DNA of 64,000 nt, from assembly GCF_001988955.1 (NCBI RefSeq), contig NZ_CP014263.1:1860001-1924000 (forward strand), written 5' to 3'. Position 1 is the first letter of the stretch; every line of letters begins with the position of its first letter. Positions 8,509-18,034 of the stretch are shown here, piece by piece. The notes under the pieces are model-generated. The model was not told the DNA's origin. It worked only from the letters and a program-made list of their open reading frames with translations, and searched no databases. The position numbers and the translations under genes are program-made. The stretch is from Spirosoma montaniterrae. GTDB taxonomy: Bacteria > Bacteroidota > Bacteroidia > Cytophagales > Spirosomataceae.

Positions 8509-9909
8509 GTGGCATTAATTAAGTCTATTTCCGGTATCAGAGGTACAATTGGCGGGCGCAGTGGCGACGGGCTTACGCCAGTAGATGTAGTGAAATTTAC
8601 GGCGGCTTTCGGGCAATGGCTGCGGCAGCGCAACCCCGACCGCCAAACCGTACTTGTTGGGCGCGATGGTCGTTTGTCGGGCGAAATGGTCTCGCGCTTA
8701 GTGGTCGGCACCTTGCAGGGGCTGGGTCTGAACGTCGTTGATCTGGGTTTATCGACTACGCCAACGGTGGAAATGGCCGTGCCTGATGAAGGCGCAGTGG
8801 GTGGTATTATCCTGACAGCCAGCCACAACCCTATCCAATGGAACGCGCTCAAGCTGCTCAACGAAACAGGTGAATTTATTTCAGCAGAGGACGGAGCCGA
8901 GGTGCTGTCTCTGGCCGAAAGCGAAGCATTTGATTTTGCCGAGGTGCGTAAGCTGGGCCAGTACCGGGCCGACGATACCTGGCTTCACAAACATGTTGAG
9001 AAAATTCTGGCCCTGCCGTTGGTTGACCGCGACGCTATTGCCAACCGGAATTTCCGGGTAGTAGTCGATGCGGTGAACTCAACTGGTGGACTGGCCGTGC
9101 CGATACTACTCGAAGCCCTTGGCGTTGAACACGTTGCCAAACTGCATTGCGAACCCACCGGCCAATTCGCCCACAACCCCGAACCGCTGCCCGAAAACCT
9201 CCGCGATATTATCAAGGAAATGGAAAAAGGTAATGCCGATCTGGGTATCGTGGTTGACCCCGACGTCGACCGGCTGGCCCTGATCTGCGAAGATGGTTCC
9301 CCTTTCGGTGAAGAATATACACTGGTTGCCGTTGCCGATTACGTGCTGAAAAACAGTCCGGCTAATGGCAATACGGTCTCAAACATGTCGAGTACGGTGG
9401 CCCTGCGCGACGTGACGAAACGCTACGGCGGGCAGCATTTTGCGTCGGCGGTGGGTGAAGTGAACGTGGTCGAGATGATGAAAGCGCAACAGGCAATCAT
9501 CGGGGGCGAAGGCAACGGCGGTATCATTTACCCCGAACTGCACTACGGGCGCGATGCATTGGTAGGTATCGCGCTGTTTCTGAGCCATTTGGCCCGCTCC
9601 GGCAAGTCGGCGTCCATGCTGCGCCGGACGTATCCGAACTACTACATTTCCAAAAACAAAATCGAACTCACCCCCGACATCGATGTCGATGCGGTATTGG
9701 AGCGGATTCAGGCCAAATATGCCCGTAACCCCATCAATACCATCGACGGTGTGAAGATTGAGTTCGATAAAGAATGGGTACACCTGCGAAAATCGAACAC
9801 CGAGCCTATTATTCGCATCTACTCCGAATCCGACACCCTCGCTACCGCCGACCACCTCGCCGGCAAACTCATCAGCGACATCCGGGAAGTACTTGCGGAG
9901 AAGCGATGA
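8509..9909 (+). CDS. glmM: Phosphoglucosamine mutase
   Basis: Interconverts glucosamine-6-phosphate and glucosamine-1-phosphate on the route to UDP-GlcNAc for peptidoglycan. The 466-residue protein shows all four domain signatures of the alpha-D-phosphohexomutase family: the phosphoserine loop TASHNP with catalytic Ser105, the metal loop DPDVDR, the sugar-binding EGNGG motif and the C-terminal phosphate clamp RKSNTEP. The start is GTG; no ATG fits better, and the sequence MALIKSISGIRGT is the usual beginning of the Bacteroidota protein. A TATCTTTG box precedes it. The related phosphomannomutase is the only alternative; length and motifs favour GlmM. Confidence 0.93.
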   Translation: MALIKSISGIRGTIGGRSGDGLTPVDVVKFTAAFGQWLRQRNPDRQTVLVGRDGRLSGEMVSRLVVGTLQGLGLNVVDLGLSTTPTVEMAVPDEGAVGGIILTASHNPIQWNALKLLNETGEFISAEDGAEVLSLAESEAFDFAEVRKLGQYRADDTWLHKHVEKILALPLVDRDAIANRNFRVVVDAVNSTGGLAVPILLEALGVEHVAKLHCEPTGQFAHNPEPLPENLRDIIKEMEKGNADLGIVVDPDVDRLALICEDGSPFGEEYTLVAVADYVLKNSPANGNTVSNMSSTVALRDVTKRYGGQHFASAVGEVNVVEMMKAQQAIIGGEGNGGIIYPELHYGRDALVGIALFLSHLARSGKSASMLRRTYPNYYISKNKIELTPDIDVDAVLERIQAKYARNPINTIDGVKIEFDKEWVHLRKSNTEPIIRIYSESDTLATADHLAGKLISDIREVLAEKR

Positions 9910-9921
9910 GTTTTTTTATAG

Positions 9922-10021
9922 AGGGGAACACGGATTAAACGGATGGTACTGACAAACACGGATTCTATCTAACAAAAAAATCTGTGTTTATCAGTACCAT
10001 CCGTTTAATCCGTGTTCCCCT
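9922..10021. repeat. Long palindrome, CACGGATTAAACGGAT family
   Basis: Arms of about 45 bp starting AGGGGAACACGGATTAAACG are inverted around a short A-rich centre, with few mismatches. The element fills the convergent gap between glmM and the stress protein at 10028. A one-armed relative lies at 37292-37333 over the start of the DUF1080 gene. Confidence 0.9.
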
Positions 10022-10027
10022 TAAAAA

Positions 10028-10960
10028 TTATATCCCTCGCTGTGTACCCGTATTGGTACTGGTACCCAGATTTTCTACCTCTACATCGGTACTGCGGACG
10101 GTCTCGTGAACGGTTTCTACCCGTTCGTTCACCTCTTTGCCAATCGAAATTTCTTCAACCACATTAGCCGTTTTCGATACAACAGGCACTTCAGCGTGTT
10201 CGGTTAGTTCAATCTGACCTTCCTGGAATGCCGTCATGTCGGCGTCGGTGGCCGGGCGGTTTACGGGCGTGCGGGTTACGTGAACGCGCTCTTCGCGCAA
10301 ACGTACACTTTCTTCGACGGGCCGCTCAATGATGCGGCTCCGTACCCGAACACCACCGGTTTCTACCTCACGCTTACCCACCTGCAAATCTTCCTGAATT
10401 ACCTTGATCGTCTGATCGGTGCCGGTGGTCAGGTCGCGGTCGGTGGTCAGGTCCGCTGCGCCGTAGCCCATCGTGGCCGAACTGCCCGTTGCGCCCAGCG
10501 TAGCGTCGGTGCCCGTCATGGTGCTGCTGTAGCCGTACTGCTCGTCCTGCTCATCCACGTTGATAGCTCCGTTGTCGTCGAGGATGTCGGCAGCGCGTTC
10601 GGCCTCGTCATTACCTGTAACGTGTACTGTTACAATTGAGCTGCGTTCGCCTACGCGGGTGTATCGCTCCCGGCGGTCGTCATCGTCGCCACCAAACAGC
10701 GAACTGAAGAAATTACCGATGCTGCTGCCTACGTCTTTGGTGTCGTCAACAACCTCTTCGGCATAGGTTCCGCTGGTGTTCCGGTGGCGATCAGGCACCG
10801 TGCTGTTTGAGGTATCGGCATACGTTGTGCCATCGCTAAGCGAGCCCGTCTGGGCCGATAAATCGATGTTGCTGCGCGAGAAACCGTCACTTACTAATTC
10901 GTCTACTGCGTTTTGGGCGTCGGTGGCGTTGTCGAATACGCCGACTACTGTAAAAGCCAT
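10028..10960 (-). CDS. YflT-like plus YsnF/AvaK (DUF2382) stress protein
   Basis: A 310-residue cytoplasmic protein of two parts. The N-terminus (MAFTVVGVFDNATDAQNAVDEL) is the general-stress YflT/GSP17M-like domain. The C-terminal half carries the DUF2382 pattern (VIQEDLQVGKREVETGGVRV and RIIERPVEESVRLREERVHV), as in Bacillus YsnF and cyanobacterial AvaK. The centre is acidic, Thr/Ser/Gly-rich and probably disordered. DUF2382 proteins are associated with stress responses in several phyla, but their biochemical role is not known. A second DUF2382 gene lies 69 bp upstream on the same strand, so they probably form one operon. Confidence 0.85.
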   Translation of the reverse strand: MAFTVVGVFDNATDAQNAVDELVSDGFSRSNIDLSAQTGSLSDGTTYADTSNSTVPDRHRNTSGTYAEEVVDDTKDVGSSIGNFFSSLFGGDDDDRRERYTRVGERSSIVTVHVTGNDEAERAADILDDNGAINVDEQDEQYGYSSTMTGTDATLGATGSSATMGYGAADLTTDRDLTTGTDQTIKVIQEDLQVGKREVETGGVRVRSRIIERPVEESVRLREERVHVTRTPVNRPATDADMTAFQEGQIELTEHAEVPVVSKTANVVEEISIGKEVNERVETVHETVRSTDVEVENLGTSTNTGTQRGI

Positions 10961-11029
10961 GATTGTACTGGGTTTACGTTGAGAAATTGATTTTGATTTA
11001 TAACGAAGGCCATCGCTATGGCCGAACGT

Positions 11030-11443
11030 TCAGATTTGTGGCGGCAACCGTTCAACGGTCACGGCCTCGGTTCGTACTGGCACCGACTGCGTTTCTACGC
11101 GAGTTTGCTGGCGTTTCGTCACACGCACTTCTTCCAGCAGCATCAGCCGCTTTTCCACAATCAGCACTTCCTGTAACACCGGATACACAACCGTATCGCC
11201 CTCGTAACGAACCGCCGGGGCCGTGTCTACATATTGGTTCATAGCCACCCGCTCCACCTCATACGATTCGTTCATCAGCGGCACGTCTACCGTCTGCTCC
11301 TGCGTTTGCACGGACTTAACGATACGGATTCGACCTGTTTCCATCTGCTGCGTATCGACCGTTAGCTGTTCGGCGATGACAGGAATTGTCAGCGCGTCGA
11401 GTTGGTTTAGGTCAGGCCGTTGCGTTGCCTCGGTATCGCTCAT
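11030..11443 (-). CDS. YsnF/AvaK-domain (DUF2382) protein
   Basis: A 137-residue protein made almost wholly of a DUF2382 repeat. Two related segments (IPVIAEQLTVDTQQMETGRI and YPVLQEVLIVEKRLMLLEEV) show the alternating pattern of the family, and the first has the EQLxVxxxxxxTGxIRI signature. There is no signal peptide. It is the first gene of the pair with 10028-10960. Function beyond a stress association is unknown. Confidence 0.8.
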   Translation of the reverse strand: MSDTEATQRPDLNQLDALTIPVIAEQLTVDTQQMETGRIRIVKSVQTQEQTVDVPLMNESYEVERVAMNQYVDTAPAVRYEGDTVVYPVLQEVLIVEKRLMLLEEVRVTKRQQTRVETQSVPVRTEAVTVERLPPQI

Positions 11444-11679
11444 TGGGCGTATGGATTTGGCGTATTAGTGTTACTCGTAGTAATAAAGAGACGAGCGGCA
11501 TATTTGTTCTATAAATTCTGTAGAAATTATCTACATAACCCACTATTCAGTAAGTACAAATCGGTAAAAATCAACATCTCTTTAATCGTATCATCCGGTT
11601 AATCAAATTCTTAACCATAATGTAGGCTGTGTCTGATAGTTTTCCGACTAATCAGACATACCTATCATACGCACTACTT

Positions 11680-12015
11680 ATGTTATGCCCGCCTGTCTTC
11701 CGTCTTGTTTTGGTTGTGTTGTTATCTCCGCTATTATCGGGCTGTATGACCGTGCGCGTTGTCACAGAACCCGACTGCGATACGCCCGCCAGCGTACCCT
11801 ACACAAAAACCGTAGCCACGGCCTATTTCTGGGGATTAATGCAGCCTAAAGACATCGAACCGCCCTGCGATAAACGGTTCTATCACCTCAATGGAGTTAC
11901 GGTACGCTCTACGTTTGGGCAGTATCTGTTGTCGGGCGTTACGCTTGGCATTGTCAACAAACGGCGCATCGAATGGTGCTGTGCGCCTTACGTCCCACCC
12001 ACCGATTCGCTCTGA
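11680..12015 (+). CDS. Small Bor-like lipoprotein
   Basis: From the ATG at 11680 the product is 111 residues, with a signal peptide and lipobox LLSGC; an upstream GTG at 11629 is possible but gives a worse signal. After the lipidated Cys the pattern (VATAYFWGLMQ, a CD pair, then GQYLLSGVTLGIVNKRRIEWCC) resembles phage-lambda Bor lipoproteins, which end with a GLLGFITLGIYTPxEARVYC-type motif. This is my reading of the pattern, not a search result. Four Cys in the mature part could form disulfides. The FAD oxidoreductase starts 27 bp downstream, so the two may be co-transcribed. Confidence 0.65.
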   Translation: MLCPPVFRLVLVVLLSPLLSGCMTVRVVTEPDCDTPASVPYTKTVATAYFWGLMQPKDIEPPCDKRFYHLNGVTVRSTFGQYLLSGVTLGIVNKRRIEWCCAPYVPPTDSL

Positions 12016-12041
12016 ATATAAATTTTTTAGCAATTCCCGCC

Positions 12042-13658
12042 ATGAGTCTCCCCAACGGTCTCGAACAGGTATCGGTGCATTCGCTAACGAATCGCCACCA
12101 GAATTTCACCCAGCCGCTCACGCCCGGCGCATCGTTTAAACTGCGCATTCCCAACGGCTTATCGAGCCGCGCGGCCTACCAGCAAACGACTGCCAACTTT
12201 CAGTGGCTGATCCAGTACGCCCTCGACCGGAATCTGCGGCTGCGGGCCATCGGCAAAAACTGGTCGTTCACCAAAGTGGGCGTTACCAACGGTGGCATGG
12301 TCGATACCAATGCGCTGATGCAGACGTTTACGCTCACAGCCGCATCGGTAGCTCCGGCCTACACAAATGCGGGCAAATCGGCGAGTAATCTGTTTTTTAC
12401 CGAATGCGGCACTACGGTGCATATTCTGGAACAAAAGCTTGAGGCTATCGGCAAATCGATCCGGGCGTCGGGGGCGAGCAACGGCCAAACCATTGCCGGG
12501 GCTATCTCGACCGGTACGCACGGGGCCGCGTTCGGGTTCGGGGCCACGCAGGATATGGTTGTCGGTATTCACCTTGTCTGCGGTCCCGACCGGCACGTAT
12601 GGCTCGAACGGGCCACGTATCCGGTTGTCAGCCAGTCGTTTACCGATGGCTTAGGCATTTCAGAAGTGCTGCGCGACGATGATCTGTTCAACGCGGCTCT
12701 CGTCAGCTTCGGCTCATTCAGTTTTATTCACGGCGTGTTGCTCGACGTTGAGGATTTATTCTGGCTGAAGTCGTACAGTAAAACGAGTGTGCCGTACAAT
12801 ACGCTCGAAAAAGCCATGAGCGAGTGTGACTTTTCAGCCTTGAAAGCAGAAATGAATCTGCCCGACGATACAGACCCGACAGCGGGCGAAGCCTATCATT
12901 TTCAGACGATTGTCAACCCACACCAGATCGACCTGACGGGTCAGAACAACGATAGAGGTCCGTTTGTGCGGGTGCTTTACAAACACAAAGCAAAGCCCGA
13001 CGGCGAATCGGTGGCCGACGTGCGAAAAGCCGATTTTACGTATGGCGACGATACGCTGGGCTTGATTCAGACGCTTTTGGATAGACTTCGCCCCCGCATG
13101 CTCGTGCCAACGCTCGTCAATAAACTTTACCCGATGGCCCTTGAACATACCGACGGCTTAGTTGGCACCATGCGTGAATTTTTTGCACCTACCAACATCC
13201 GGGGAAAAGCGTGTAGCTCGGCCATCGGCATCGACGCCAAAGACAGCCTGCGCGTACTGGCCGAAATCTGCGCCCTCAACCGCGAATCGGCCTTTCCGGG
13301 GGTAATGGGCCTGCGCTGGGTCAAAGGCACACAGGCCACGCTTGGGTTCACGAAATTTCCGATTACCTGCGTACTCGAACTCGACGGAATCGAATCCAAC
13401 CTGACCAATGCGTTTCTGCACCGCGTCTGGAACCGGCTCGATGCACTCCATATTCCATTTACGATGCACTGGGGTAAAGTGAATTTCGGCTTAGATGCCG
13501 CCCGCATTCGTCGGATGTACGGCAGCCGGGTCGATGCCTGGCTTATGGCCCGCGAGCGGCTGTTAGACGCGCCCACGCGGGCCGTTTTCACCAACGAATT
13601 TATGGAGCAGTGCGGCCTGGCAATAGTGCCGGTTCCGGTGGCTGACCCTGTTGCCTGA
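12042..13658 (+). CDS. FAD-linked oxidase, VAO/PCMH family
   Basis: A 538-residue flavoenzyme. The FAD-binding part spans about residues 40-230, with LRLRAIGKNWSFTKVG and a STGTHGA motif that in aldonolactone and alditol oxidases carries the flavin-linked or flavin-contacting residues. The C-terminal half is the substrate domain (ALO-like, with TFLHRVW- and RIRRMYG-like stretches). Such enzymes oxidise sugars, lactones or alcohols using oxygen. The first ATG consistent with the N-terminus is at 12042; an earlier start would overlap the Bor-like gene. The exact substrate cannot be inferred. Confidence 0.8.
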   Translation: MSLPNGLEQVSVHSLTNRHQNFTQPLTPGASFKLRIPNGLSSRAAYQQTTANFQWLIQYALDRNLRLRAIGKNWSFTKVGVTNGGMVDTNALMQTFTLTAASVAPAYTNAGKSASNLFFTECGTTVHILEQKLEAIGKSIRASGASNGQTIAGAISTGTHGAAFGFGATQDMVVGIHLVCGPDRHVWLERATYPVVSQSFTDGLGISEVLRDDDLFNAALVSFGSFSFIHGVLLDVEDLFWLKSYSKTSVPYNTLEKAMSECDFSALKAEMNLPDDTDPTAGEAYHFQTIVNPHQIDLTGQNNDRGPFVRVLYKHKAKPDGESVADVRKADFTYGDDTLGLIQTLLDRLRPRMLVPTLVNKLYPMALEHTDGLVGTMREFFAPTNIRGKACSSAIGIDAKDSLRVLAEICALNRESAFPGVMGLRWVKGTQATLGFTKFPITCVLELDGIESNLTNAFLHRVWNRLDALHIPFTMHWGKVNFGLDAARIRRMYGSRVDAWLMARERLLDAPTRAVFTNEFMEQCGLAIVPVPVADPVA

Positions 13659-13660
13659 AC

Positions 13661-13692
13661 GAAAAACGCCCGGTTTGCGCCGGGCGTTTTTC
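13661..13692. terminator. Bidirectional intrinsic terminator
   Basis: GAAAAACGCCCGG and CCGGGCGTTTTTC form a GC-rich stem with A/T runs on both sides. It serves the convergent FAD oxidase and guaA. This gap uses a compact standard terminator instead of a long repeat. Confidence 0.9.
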
Positions 13693-13702
13693 ATCTATTT
13701 TG

Positions 13703-15235
13703 TTACTCCCACTCAATTGTAGCGGGGGGTTTCGAGGAAATATCGTAGACCACGCGGTTAACACCCTTCACGCGGTTGATGATTTCGTTCGATACGTCGG
13801 CCAGAAATTCATACGGCAGATGCGCCCAGTCGGCGGTCATCCCATCCACGCTCGTTACGGCCCGCAAGGCTACGACGCGCTCGTAGGTACGTTCGTCGCC
13901 CATTACGCCTACCGATTGCACGGGCAGCAGCATCGCACCCGCCTGCCAGACTTTGTCGTACAGTCCTTCACGCTTCAATCCATTGATAAACAGCGCGTCT
14001 ACTTCCTGCAAAATCTGCACTTTCTCTGGGGTAACATCGCCCAGAATCCGAATTGCCAGACCAGGACCGGGGAACGGGTGACGACCCAGAATGGCGTCGG
14101 GCAGGCCGAGTGTTCGCCCTACAGCCCGCACCTCATCTTTGAAGAGCGTGTTTAAGGGTTCTACTACTTTCAGTTTCATGAAATCGGGCAGGCCACCCAC
14201 GTTGTGGTGCGACTTGATGGTAGCCGACGGCCCTTTTACCGATACGGACTCGATTACGTCGGGATAGATCGTGCCCTGCCCCAGCCACGAGACGCCTTCA
14301 ATCAGATGCGCTTCCTGGTCGAAGACCTCGATAAACGTTTTGCCGATGGCTTTGCGCTTGGCTTCTGGGTCGGTCAGCCCGGTCAGGGCGGTATAAAACT
14401 GCTCTTTAGCATCAACGCCTTTCACGTTCAGGCCCAGCGTTTTATACGATTCCAGCACGCCCGAAAACTCGTCTTTCCGCAACACGCCATTGTCTACAAA
14501 AATGCAGTACAGGTTTTTGCCAATGGCCCGGTGAATCAGCGTAGCAGCCACCGACGAATCGACCCCGCCCGACAGCCCCAGCACAACCTTGTCGTTGCCA
14601 AGTTTCTGCTGTAGCTGCGCCACCGTGCTCTCGACAAACGAGTCGGCGGTCCAGTTCTGCGAGCAGCCACAAATGTTCACTACGAAGTTATGCAACAGCA
14701 CTTTGCCTTGCAGCGAATGCGTTACTTCGGGGTGAAACTGAATGCCATACGTCGGTTCATTCGCTACGTGAAAAGCCGCCACCCGAACACTATCGGTTGA
14801 GGCAATGATCTCAAAATCAGCCGGAACGCTCGTGATGGTATCGCCGTGCGACATCCAGACCTGCGAATGAGAATCGATACCCTGCATCAGCGGACTACCG
14901 GCAGTAACCGTACCCAGTTTAGCCCGGCCATATTCGCGGATAGCCGACGCCTGCACCTCGCCCCCGCTGGTCTGAGCCAGCAGTTGCGCCCCGTAGCAAA
15001 CACCCAGGAGCGGCAGTTTTTGCCGGAACAGGCTCAGGTCAATGTTGGGTGCGTCGGCATCGCGCACGGAGGAAGGACTGCCCGATAGAATAACGCCTTT
15101 TACGTTGGGCGTCAGTGCAGGAATATTGTTGTAGGGATGGATTTCGCAGTAAACGTTCAGCTCGCGCACCCGACGGGCAATGAGTTGGGTGTACTGCGAG
15201 CCGAAATCCAGAATCAGAATCTGTTCGGTGGTCAT
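13703..15235 (-). CDS. guaA: GMP synthase (glutamine-hydrolysing)
   Basis: Converts XMP to GMP using ATP and glutamine. The N-terminal class I glutamine amidotransferase has the nucleophile in LLGVCYGAQ (Cys80) and the QFHPEVTHS motif. The ATP-pyrophosphatase domain has the PP-loop [10 protein letters not shown], and the protein ends with the usual dimerisation domain and PPATIEWE terminus. Starting at 15235 ([15 protein letters not shown]) gives 510 residues, as expected; the upstream ATG at 15256 would overlap the -7 box at 15254-15261 and is unlikely. It appears to be a single-gene transcript. Confidence 0.97.
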   Translation of the reverse strand: MTTEQILILDFGSQYTQLIARRVRELNVYCEIHPYNNIPALTPNVKGVILSGSPSSVRDADAPNIDLSLFRQKLPLLGVCYGAQLLAQTSGGEVQASAIREYGRAKLGTVTAGSPLMQGIDSHSQVWMSHGDTITSVPADFEIIASTDSVRVAAFHVANEPTYGIQFHPEVTHSLQGKVLLHNFVVNICGCSQNWTADSFVESTVAQLQQKLGNDKVVLGLSGGVDSSVAATLIHRAIGKNLYCIFVDNGVLRKDEFSGVLESYKTLGLNVKGVDAKEQFYTALTGLTDPEAKRKAIGKTFIEVFDQEAHLIEGVSWLGQGTIYPDVIESVSVKGPSATIKSHHNVGGLPDFMKLKVVEPLNTLFKDEVRAVGRTLGLPDAILGRHPFPGPGLAIRILGDVTPEKVQILQEVDALFINGLKREGLYDKVWQAGAMLLPVQSVGVMGDERTYERVVALRAVTSVDGMTADWAHLPYEFLADVSNEIINRVKGVNRVVYDISSKPPATIEWE

Positions 15236-15253
15236 GGATTGCTCTCTAAAGTA

Positions 15254-15261
15254 CAAAGGTA
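15254..15261 (-). promoter_or_regulatory. -7 box of guaA
   Basis: The minus strand reads TACCTTTG, an exact TAnnTTTG match, 18 bp before the ATG at 15235. That leaves a very short 5' UTR and decides the start codon. Confidence 0.6.
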
Positions 15262-15275
15262 GAGCATTTTCGCGC

Positions 15276-16520
15276 TCAATCTGGGTACAACAGGTACTTT
15301 TTCCGCATCACTTTGTAGGTCGTCAGACCCGTTTGCCAGCTTTTACGGATAGTCTTGGGCGATACTCCGGCCAGCAGTTGCAGCCGAAGCTGATCTGTTC
15401 CGGCCAGTCTGTCGATGTAATTTGTGGGCAGGAAAAACTTGCTTTTGTCGGTAGCACGGTTAAAAAAATCGAAGAAATAATCGAGCATCAGCCCCTGCCG
15501 CGACACGGTGATTTTCGACAAATCCAGCCCATAACACAGCTTACCTTCGAGGGGTGGGTTCATGGCACCGGGCTTATCGACGGGTGTGAACGTGAACGGG
15601 CCGTATTGGGTGTAGGGCGAACCAATTACCTGAAACTGCTTGTCGGTGCCGCGCCCTACGCTTACGGTTGTGCCCTCAAAGAAGCAGATAGACGGATAGA
15701 GCAGAATAGCCTGCTGGTTGGGCAGATTGGGCGAGGGCGGCACGGGCAGCACATAGGGCGTTTTGCGCGTGTAGCTTTTCACCGGAATCACCGTAAGGGG
15801 GCAGGTTTTACTACCCGCCAGCCAGCCTTCGCCGTTAATCATCCGGGCCAGTTCGCCCACGGTCAGGCCATGAACCACCGGAATGGGGTGCATTCCCACA
15901 AACGACTTAAACTTCGGGTCGAGTACGGGGCCGTCGATGTAGTGGCCGTTCGGGTTGGGACGGTCCAGCACCAGCAGCGGCTTATTGGTTTCGGCGCAGG
16001 CTTCCATCACATAATGCATGGTACTGATGTAGGTATAAAACCGGGTGCCCACGTCCTGTACGTCGAAAATAATGACATCGAGCGAGTCCATTTGCGCGGG
16101 CTTGGGCTTGCGGTTATCGCCATACAGCGACGTGATTCGAATCCCGGTTCGGGTATCGCGCCCGTCGCTGATGGTTTCGCCATCGGTAGCATCACCCCGG
16201 AAACCGTGTTCGGGCGCGAAAATCGTTTTGATGGTTATGCCCCGCGCCACCAAACTATCGACTAAATGCGTTTTGCCAATGCGCGACGTATGGTTTACGA
16301 CCATGCCAACGCGTTTGCCGGCCAGGGTGGGCAGATAGAGATTGGTTTGGTCGGCTCCTGTTTGGAGCGACTGTGCTGTGCAGTGAACAGTTGTCAGCCA
16401 ACAGCCAACAGTGAGCAACAAGAGCAGGTGTCGGTTAATAAGTTTGGCGGTTCTTCCCGGCACAGTGGGCTGGGTTACTGCGGTGTCCGTTTCAGGGACA
16501 TTTGTGAACTGGTGAATCAT
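15276..16520 (-). CDS. NamZ-type exo-beta-N-acetylmuramidase (DUF1343)
   Basis: A 414-residue exported protein of the DUF1343 family, known from Bacillus and Tannerella as an exo-acting muramidase that removes terminal MurNAc from peptidoglycan fragments. Family marks are [14 protein letters not shown], the conserved [11 protein letters not shown] loop, [17 protein letters not shown] and LDRPNPNG. The first 35 residues are not a compact signal. The hydrophobic core ([16 protein letters not shown]) is encoded by a copy of the CAACAGC repeat family also found in the adjacent intergenic palindrome, so the export signal appears repeat-derived. MurNAc salvage fits a Bacteroidota cell-wall recycling role. 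Confidence 0.88.
   Translation of the reverse strand: MIHQFTNVPETDTAVTQPTVPGRTAKLINRHLLLLLTVGCWLTTVHCTAQSLQTGADQTNLYLPTLAGKRVGMVVNHTSRIGKTHLVDSLVARGITIKTIFAPEHGFRGDATDGETISDGRDTRTGIRITSLYGDNRKPKPAQMDSLDVIIFDVQDVGTRFYTYISTMHYVMEACAETNKPLLVLDRPNPNGHYIDGPVLDPKFKSFVGMHPIPVVHGLTVGELARMINGEGWLAGSKTCPLTVIPVKSYTRKTPYVLPVPPSPNLPNQQAILLYPSICFFEGTTVSVGRGTDKQFQVIGSPYTQYGPFTFTPVDKPGAMNPPLEGKLCYGLDLSKITVSRQGLMLDYFFDFFNRATDKSKFFLPTNYIDRLAGTDQLRLQLLAGVSPKTIRKSWQTGLTTYKVMRKKYLLYPD
16381..16424. repeat. CAACAGC-family repeat arm inside the NamZ-type gene
   Basis: The plus strand reads CAGTGAACAGTTGTCAGCCA followed by ACAGCCAACAGTGAGCAACA, the same vocabulary as the palindromes at 16574-16669 and 44536-44634. 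Here it lies in the coding sequence and supplies the signal-peptide core of the muramidase. Confidence 0.8.
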
Positions 16521-16573
16521 TAGTGATGGCTTTCTGCAAAACTCTTACTTTTACGGACGATTACAAAACGAGT

Positions 16574-16669
16574 CAGTGAACAGGCGGCAACCAACAGCCA
16601 ACAGTTGCTGCACTGATTCCGTTTGTACACATAGTACTGTTGGCTGTTCACTGTTGGCTGTTCACTGTC
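16574..16669. repeat. Long imperfect palindrome, CAACAGC family
   Basis: Left arm CAGTGAACAGGCGGCAACCA with AACAGCCAACAG; right arm CTGTTGGCTGTTCACTG given twice. It fills the divergent gap between the NamZ-type gene and the FtsX-like permease and ends exactly where the conserved permease sequence begins, so it must contain or abut both start regions. Confidence 0.8.
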
Positions 16670-17896
16670 TTGAACGTTCCGCTTTTTTTGGCCCGCAAGG
16701 TCCGCCACGCCCCGCAGGGCAGTTTTTCGGCTACGGTAACACGGGTCGGCATTGCCAGCATCGCGCTCGGTTTAGCCGTTCTGATTGTCGCATTTGCTGT
16801 TCTGTTTGGCTTTAAAGACACCATCCGGCAAAAAATTTTCCTGTTCGGGGCGCATTTGCAGGTGGGCAAGTTCACCAATAATCTCTCGTATGAAGAATCG
16901 CCCCTGCCGCTGAACACGAAGCTGTATCAGGAACGCGACCAGATTCCCGGCATTCAGCACATGCAGGCGGTGGCTCTGAAAGCAGGCATTCTGAAAACGA
17001 AAGACGAACTGGCGGGCGTGGTCTTGAAAGGCGTTGGCCGCGATTATAACTGGGATCTCGTGCGTGAGTCGCTCGTGGCCGGTACTGTACCCGATGTTGG
17101 AGCCGACACCGGTACGGGCAGTACGCAACTGCTGCTGAGTCAGTATATGGCGAATCAGTTGCGGGTGAAGGTAGGCGATAACGTGCCGCTGTATTTTCTG
17201 GGCAATCCGCCCCGCGCCCGCCGAATGAAGGTTGTCGGCATCTACGACACGGGGCTGGAAGAAGTTGACAAAACCATTGCGCTGGGCGATATTCGGCTGA
17301 TTCAGCGGCTCAATCGCTGGGGCGTCGATTCGGTGGGGAGTTACGAAATTTTCGTTACCGATTTTGAGCGGCTACCCCAGATTGAAGGCAACGTTTTCGA
17401 CCGCATGGCCCCCGACATGCGCCTGACCCGCGTAACGGACCAATACCGCCCGCTCTTCGACTGGATGGTGCTACTCGACCGCAACATGGTGATTCTGCTG
17501 ACGCTGATTGCCTTTGTGGCTTCGTTCAACATGGTGTCGGTATTGCTGGTGCTGATGATGGAACGCACACCAATGATTGGTCTGCTGAAAGCCCTCGGTG
17601 GCCCCGACCCGCTCATCCGGCGCATGTTTGTATACGTGGGCCTGAACATGGTTGGCTGGGGCCTGCTCATCGGCAACGTGGTTGGGCTGGGCCTGTGCTT
17701 CGTGCAGGACCGCTTCAAAGTGATTCCGCTCGACCCGAAAAATTATTACATGAACTACGTTCCAATTTCGTGGGACTGGCCCACAATTCTGGCCCTGAAC
17801 GCAGGCACCATTCTGCTCATCGCGCTGGTATTGTGGCTTCCTACGTTCATCATCAACCGCATTCAGCCCGTAACGGCGATTCAATTTAAAAAATAG
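16670..17896 (+). CDS. FtsX/LolE-type ABC transporter permease
   Basis: A 408-residue membrane protein with the FtsX layout: one membrane helix near the N-terminus (about 20-45), a large extracytoplasmic domain and three C-terminal helices (about 270-400). It resembles the LolC/LolE permeases that, with an ATPase, extract lipoproteins from the inner membrane. No ATPase gene is adjacent. The conserved sequence begins LNVPLFLARKVR, where relatives start MNVP..., so the most likely start is the TTG at 16670; another TTG at 16640 lies inside the palindrome. There is no ATG nearby, so the repeat seems to have displaced or redefined the start. Confidence 0.82.
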   Translation: MNVPLFLARKVRHAPQGSFSATVTRVGIASIALGLAVLIVAFAVLFGFKDTIRQKIFLFGAHLQVGKFTNNLSYEESPLPLNTKLYQERDQIPGIQHMQAVALKAGILKTKDELAGVVLKGVGRDYNWDLVRESLVAGTVPDVGADTGTGSTQLLLSQYMANQLRVKVGDNVPLYFLGNPPRARRMKVVGIYDTGLEEVDKTIALGDIRLIQRLNRWGVDSVGSYEIFVTDFERLPQIEGNVFDRMAPDMRLTRVTDQYRPLFDWMVLLDRNMVILLTLIAFVASFNMVSVLLVLMMERTPMIGLLKALGGPDPLIRRMFVYVGLNMVGWGLLIGNVVGLGLCFVQDRFKVIPLDPKNYYMNYVPISWDWPTILALNAGTILLIALVLWLPTFIINRIQPVTAIQFKK

Positions 17897-17901
17897 TCTT
17901 T

Positions 17902-18031
17902 GAACCGGGATTAGCCAGGATTATCAAGATTAAACAGGATTTATACGCTGCGCTTACTCGCTTAGCTGAATCTTGCAAAGCAAGATGATAAATCCTGTTT
18001 AATCTTGATAATCCTGGCTAATCCCGGTTCG
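17902..18031. repeat. Long palindrome, GGATTATCAAGATTAAACAGG family
   Basis: Arms beginning GAACCGGGATTAGCCAGGAT and their inverse (ATCCTGGCTAATCCCGGTTC) enclose a centre with a smaller inverted repeat (CTTGCAAAGCAAG). The 130-bp element fills the convergent gap between the permease stop (17896) and the TraB/GumN stop (18035) almost to the base. Confidence 0.92.
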
Positions 18032-18034
18032 GAA

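Noticed and set aside
11680..12015. Prophage remnant because of the Bor-like protein
   Set aside because: No integrase, terminase, capsid or lysis genes occur within the window, and flanking genes are ordinary chromosomal ones.
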